Below, piece by piece: positions 15,359-15,688 of a stretch of DNA of 15,688 bases. The notes under the pieces were generated by a model. It searched no databases. It was given only the letters and a program-made list of their open reading frames with translations, and was not told the origin of the DNA. Position 1 is the stretch's first letter. Each line of letters begins with the position of its first letter. The DNA lies in contig CACZOW010000278.1 in NCBI GenBank assembly GCA_902782885.1, positions 1 through 15,688 on the forward strand. Direction: 5' to 3'. Origin of the DNA: an uncultured Ruminococcus sp. Its GTDB lineage: Bacteria > Bacillota > Clostridia > UBA1212 > UBA1255. A program made the translations under genes and the position numbers.

Positions 15359-15688
15359 GTGAAAAAGATCTTCCTGACCGCGGCGATCGTGCTGCTCGCC
15401 GCGGCGGCCGCTCTGACCGCACTGATACCGTTTTCCCGCGAAGTCCGGTACCGCCGGGCGGTGTCCTTCATGGATCCGAAGCGTTTTAATTCCGAGCGTT
15501 CCGAAAACAGCAAAGCAAATTATGAAAAAATTCCCGAACTCACCGCGGACCCGGAGTATCAGGTGTACAATTTACTGAAAGTCGCGTTTTCGCAGTTGGG
15601 GTATCAGGAAGGCTCGCTGGACGGGCACGGCTACAAGCCGGATTCGCCGCAGCCCAATTCCGAGTATGAAGGCGGCCTGACCAAGTAC
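15359..15688 (+). CDS. Exported protein start, possibly CHAP-type, truncated by window end
   Basis: A GTG start at 15359, ten bases after AGGAG and four bases after the tsaD stop, opens a frame of 110 codons that runs off the right edge. Residues 4-25 are a hydrophobic signal or membrane anchor after a VKK start. A polar segment follows, then YNLLKVAFSQLGYQEGSLDG and a closing TKY. The pattern Ala-x-Ser-Gln-x-Gly-Tyr-Gln-Glu-Gly followed by Thr-Lys-Tyr is common at the entry of clostridial CHAP-type cysteine peptidase/amidase domains, where Gly-x-Trp usually comes next and the catalytic Cys later. The catalytic residues are beyond the window, so this is a tentative family call. Close spacing to tsaD suggests co-transcription. 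Confidence 0.6.
   Translation, partial: MKKIFLTAAIVLLAAAAALTALIPFSREVRYRRAVSFMDPKRFNSERSENSKANYEKIPELTADPEYQVYNLLKVAFSQLGYQEGSLDGHGYKPDSPQPNSEYEGGLTKY

Noticed and set aside
14224..15513. Minus-strand ORF of 429 codons over tsaD
   Set aside because: Shadow of the certain tsaD gene.

Overview
The window looks like the chromosome of an uncultured Gram-positive Bacillota, probably a Clostridia-class gut-type anaerobe; this is inference. The grounds are strong AGGAGG-type ribosome binding sites, the tig-clpP-clpX order, a SipW-type signal peptidase with TasA/camelysin-like substrates, and Cna-B/SpaA-type surface protein architecture. All genes read on the + strand. Base composition is moderately GC-rich, and the housekeeping block (about 10.9-15.4 kb) appears more GC-biased at third positions than the surface-protein block.

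Region 1 (start to 7.0 kb) is a co-directional surface-protein cluster. It holds an unrecognised partial ORF, then a large thioester-domain adhesin with SpaA-like stalk domains, a SipW-type signal peptidase, and a short TasA-like protein with a very strong RBS. A 130-base intercistronic stretch packed with hairpins follows. Next is an unusual 613-residue protein joining two SipW-type export modules around an internal sortase-like sorting signal, and then a third, small TasA-like protein. A coherent reading is that SipW processes the TasA-like subunits, which build an extracellular fibre or matrix, while the double protein may supply a wall- or membrane-anchored base and the thioester protein a covalent adhesin. 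No sortase gene lies in the window.

Region 2 (7.0-10.2 kb) is a single-gene MacB/FtsX-type ABC transporter with the ATPase fused to the permease and a large extracytoplasmic insert. It appears to have its own promoter.

Region 3 (10.3-15.7 kb) is housekeeping: rpmE (zinc-type bL31) with its own promoter, leader and intrinsic terminator, then tig, clpP, clpX and tsaD. The start of a membrane-anchored or secreted protein, perhaps CHAP-type, runs off the right edge. Trigger factor and ClpXP handle nascent-chain folding and protein turnover. TsaD makes the t6A tRNA modification and overlaps clpX by four bases.

The most notable item is the 613-residue double module with an internal sorting signal and a second internal SipW-type signal, inside a SipW/thioester-adhesin cluster.
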